Source of the DNA: Plecoglossus altivelis
Lineage: Eukaryota > Chordata > Actinopteri > Osmeriformes > Plecoglossidae
Direction: 5' to 3'
Assembly: GCA_036571765.1 (NCBI GenBank)
Contig: BROE01000019.1
Location: 3,088,722-3,152,721, forward strand
DNA: 64,000 bases
Each line of letters opens with the position of its first letter. Within the stretch, counting starts at the first letter, position 1. Below, one piece after another: positions 62,101 to 64,000 of the stretch. The position numbers and the translations under genes were made by a program. Below the pieces are notes generated by a model. That model was not told the origin of the DNA. It searched no databases and saw only the letters and a program-made list of their open reading frames with translations.

Positions 62101-63859
62101 CTCCCCTCTTTCCCTCTTTGCGCTGTTCCTTTTCCTGCCTCGCCATTGAGTTTAGTACATTCCTTGGCCCCATCTGCTACCAGTATGGGCTGTTTGGCTT
62201 GGCATAGCCAGACTTGTTCCAGCACAGCACTTTCGTGGAACAGGCGAGGAGGAGGGATTCTGTGGTGGCGCGCGCCAGCAGCCGGGATGATAAAGAATGT
62301 TGCTCTGTCCTCAGTTGCTGGGCTGGACTCGTGTTCCGTCCTTCACCAGAGTTATGTTGTTTCATGACTGTCTGTTACTGCCGCGTCATTCGTCCGACTT
62401 GTGAGTGCGAACGCGGTATGTGTGTTACCAGCTGCAAGTAGACTGTATGGATGGACTGTATGGATCCGTATGTCGAGTCAAGCTTTCTCCCTTTGAAAGG
62501 CCTCTGATATAGAATGCACGGGCTCTAAAAGTGCACACACACGCGTGCACGCGCGCACTCATTCACACTGTGACTCACGCACACAGCCACGGGGCTCGAT
62601 TCTAAATCTTCATATTGATGAAGTAACAGGACCCCAATATAATGTTCTTTAGCTCCAAGGTCTCCTCTATAGACATTATTGGGGCGAACACAGTTCAGGA
62701 GCCAGACGCTGGCCAGATAAAGATATTTACCTTTCGCTTGTCTTTCGTGTGCTCATCGACTGGAATACGAGGGGTTCATCTATACTGCGTCATGTCACAG
62801 AACAGTGTTATACTGTGTGCGTGTGTGTGTGTCTCTGTGTGTCTGTGTGTGTGTATCTGTGTGTGTCTGTCTGTGTGTGTGCGTGTGCGTGTGCGTGTGT
62901 GCGCGTCTCTCACTGTGTCATGAACCCGCAGACACCCGTTCCGTCCATGCGAAAGATCGTCCTTAGTCTGGCCCAGTCCTAATCTAATGCAGGCAGGCTG
63001 GAAGGCTGGGCCTGCTAAACCTTTTCCACTCCTATCTGGTTATCTGGGAGGAAATTGAGCTGCATCATAGAAGGGGTGACCCGAGGGCAACCCATCAACA
63101 GACTATTACATCCTCTCCTCCCTTTCGCCTACCGCAGAACAGCCTGCTCTCGGTTCCAGACGCAATAATTAAGCGTCCACCCTTCGCCCGGCGCTTCCAG
63201 CTCTTTCCGAGGTCAGCGGAGAATCGGGCCGGGTGATTTTCCTCATCGTTGAAGATGGCTTCTTGATTCGCGAGCAGGAGGAAGTGCAGCTAACGTCCAG
63301 GGCGCAATGAGATCCCAAGGGGTCGGCGATCGATGGTAGAGTGGAGTTGTGGAGATGTGTGCGGTCTGAGCGGGGCCTGGGGTATTCCCTCTGTAGGTTT
63401 CATACAGGTTCATCGCTGTCACGGTTCTTTTCGTAGTTCCGCTGCAGCCTTAAAAGGGAAGTAGGTCACATTGAACTGATTTAGATGTGGGGCTTCGCTG
63501 AAGAAGAGTCAAAAAGACGCGCTCACTTTGAAAGTAGACGCTCCCTAGTTTGGCCTTTAGTCGTTCAGACTGAGGAATTCTCGCATGGACGTTTTGACCT
63601 TTTGTCAGGAAAGGAGTGAAAATCCACCTCCGGAGGATTCAAAAAGTTGGTAGAATAGTCGAATACCGGAGCATCCTCTTGTTGTTTGGCACAAATGCTT
63701 GAAGTCGCCGTTTCTGTGCGTTTGCCAGCAGATCACACGTCCCTCGCAAGAAGACAAGGCCGACGACAAAACAGAGGAGGACAAATTGGAGAAGTCAGAG
63801 AAGAAAGAGGACGAGGAGAAGAAGGACGAGGAGGAGAAAGATGAGAAGGAGGAATCCAG
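44699..63859 (+). CDS. NCOR1: NCOR1 nuclear receptor co-repressor 1, N-terminal part (14 coding exons, about 540 aa; continues past window)
   Basis: Nuclear scaffold that links unliganded nuclear receptors to the HDAC3-TBL1-GPS2 complex. Exons: 44699-44809, 46282-46379, 46560-46767, 46876-47055, 48106-48219, 49762-49818, 49956-50008, 51371-51437, 52789-52961, 54202-54292, 54409-54587, 55088-55142, 55403-55504, 63729-63859; phases agree, and the last ends in phase 2 at GTGAGC. Visible regions are the N-terminus MSSQSGYPPSQGSFSSEQSR, a coiled coil for TBL1/GPS2 binding (about 165-210, SKEELIQSMDRVDREIAKVE), the conserved GLGPKVELPLYNQPSDTKVY, an HDAC3-activating SANT1 region (about 390-480) and the start of an acidic Lys/Glu-rich segment. 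About one quarter of the usual 2,400 aa is present. NCOR2 is excluded by the N-terminus. Exon 5 uses a weak donor (CGG|GTCGGT). Confidence 0.95.
48238..48290. repeat. CA microsatellite after NCOR1 exon 5
   Basis: ACACAC with CTCAG and CAGACA interruptions, starting 19 bp beyond the exon 5 donor. The closeness to a weak donor may matter for splicing, but that is inference. Confidence 0.85.
48622..48775. repeat. Paired TG microsatellites in NCOR1 intron 5
   Basis: Two TG runs (about 48622-48647 and 48717-48772), the second with TATTTG and TATG interruptions. Confidence 0.85.
56048..56290. repeat. Polypyrimidine (CTCCCCT)n tract
   Basis: About 240 bp of almost uninterrupted C and T in CTCTTCCCC and CCTCCTCT blocks. 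Strand asymmetry of this kind can form triplex DNA and is length-unstable. Confidence 0.85.
57355..57388. repeat. (GTG)n trinucleotide run
   Basis: About nine GTG units with one GAT interruption, directly left of the inverted repeat at 57389-57470. Confidence 0.85.
57389..57470. repeat. Perfect 26-bp inverted repeat (hairpin) in NCOR1 intron 13
   Basis: Arms 57389-57414 and 57445-57470 are exact reverse complements over 26 bases, separated by a 30-base loop. The loop itself can pair partly (CCTCCTGG with CCAGAGG), extending the stem. Arm length and loop size resemble a small-RNA precursor, but no known microRNA seed was recognised. Confidence 0.85.
58270..58905. repeat. 25-bp minisatellite, about 25 copies
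   Basis: The unit is GCATAGAGGCATAGAG followed by CTGCACTAT. Copies differ mainly by C or A in GAGCTG/GAGATG, T or C in CTATGC/CTACGC, and a four-base deletion in two copies. Each unit contains two GCATAGAG half-repeats, and junctions create ATGCAT palindromes. No stable reading frame is possible with a 25-bp period. Confidence 0.95.
59790..60065. repeat. Degenerate C-rich minisatellite
   Basis: Seven to eight diverged copies of a unit of about 30-40 bp, each with the words CTTCACAGTA, CGTGTTGCT and a C run. It explains the long Pro/Ser/Leu-rich open frame at 59660-60088. Confidence 0.75.
61993..62082. repeat. 45-bp tandem duplication
   Basis: CCCACCCTTTCTATTTAGTT and the following TGGTTATCTCACTCTGCC occur twice with a 45-bp period, with almost no divergence, pointing to a recent event. 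Confidence 0.9.
62815..62910. repeat. TG microsatellite in NCOR1 intron 13
   Basis: About 95 bp of TG with TCTG, TATC and GCGTG interruptions, shortly before exon 14. Confidence 0.85.
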
Positions 63860-63902
63860 GTGAGCACGGTCAACAGGAGACACCAGGGTGCTCTGTCACA
63901 CA

Positions 63903-64000
63903 GAGAGCTCTACTGTAGCCTGGTTAGAGTCAGGCAGCTCTACTGTAGCCTGGTTAGAGTCAGGCAGCTCTACTGTAGCCTGGTTAGAGTCAGGCAGCTC
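63903..64000. repeat. 30-bp tandem repeat at the right edge
   Basis: The unit CTCTACTGTAGCCTGGTTAG followed by AGTCAGGCAG repeats exactly with a 30-bp period at least three times and is cut by the window end. It begins about 45 bp after NCOR1 exon 14. Confidence 0.95.

Larger units (their letters stand above)
55505..63728. other. NCOR1: NCOR1 intron 13, repeat-rich
   Basis: This 8.2-kb intron is the longest resolved in the window. It holds a polypyrimidine tract, an 18-G run near 56863-56880, a GTG trinucleotide run with an adjoining perfect hairpin, a 25-bp minisatellite, a degenerate C-rich minisatellite, a 45-bp duplication and a TG repeat. No open frame in it resembles a known protein. 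A missed short cassette exon cannot be excluded. Confidence 0.7.

Overview
This window is nuclear DNA from a ray-finned fish, most likely a teleost with a fairly compact genome. Intron-split genes match vertebrate families almost residue for residue, splice sites are nearly all GT..AG, and introns and spacers are rich in CA/TG, CT/GA and poly-G runs and minisatellites. No bacterial, phage, CRISPR or operon-like content was seen. The species cannot be named from the sequence alone.

Layout from left to right: the 3' coding exon and long 3'UTR of FAM222B (+); a complete TRPV1 ion channel (-, 15 coding exons, 811 aa); a complete SHPK sedoheptulokinase (-, 7 exons, 461 aa); EMC6 (+, 110 aa) sharing a divergent promoter region with SHPK; a complete P2X receptor, best called P2RX5 (-, 12 exons, 469 aa), tail to tail with EMC6; a ubiquitin gene with only one ubiquitin unit (-, UBB-like structure with a 5'UTR intron); CENPV (+, 4 exons, 142 aa); PIGL (-, 7 exons, 280 aa), tail to tail with CENPV; and the first 14 coding exons (about 540 aa) of NCOR1 (+), which starts head to head with PIGL and runs off the right edge. 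Every exon chain was assembled by hand from splice signals, and the phases agree throughout.

The genes are independent housekeeping and signalling genes rather than one pathway: heat/acid-gated and ATP-gated cation channels, sedoheptulose phosphorylation, ER membrane insertion, ubiquitin supply, a centromere-associated zinc protein, GPI-anchor synthesis and transcriptional co-repression. What links them is synteny. TRPV1-SHPK-EMC6-P2RX5 corresponds to a human 17p13 block, UBB-CENPV-PIGL-NCOR1 to a human 17p11.2 block, and FAM222B lies on human 17q11.2. Here they sit side by side.

I found no convincing new biological system. The points most worth a second look are a short PIGL exon-6 look-alike in PIGL intron 2 whose differences are almost all silent, a perfect 26-bp-stem hairpin in NCOR1 intron 13, the single-unit ubiquitin gene, the altered vanilloid pocket of TRPV1, a 25-bp minisatellite of roughly 25 copies, and a telomere-like CCCTAA stretch.
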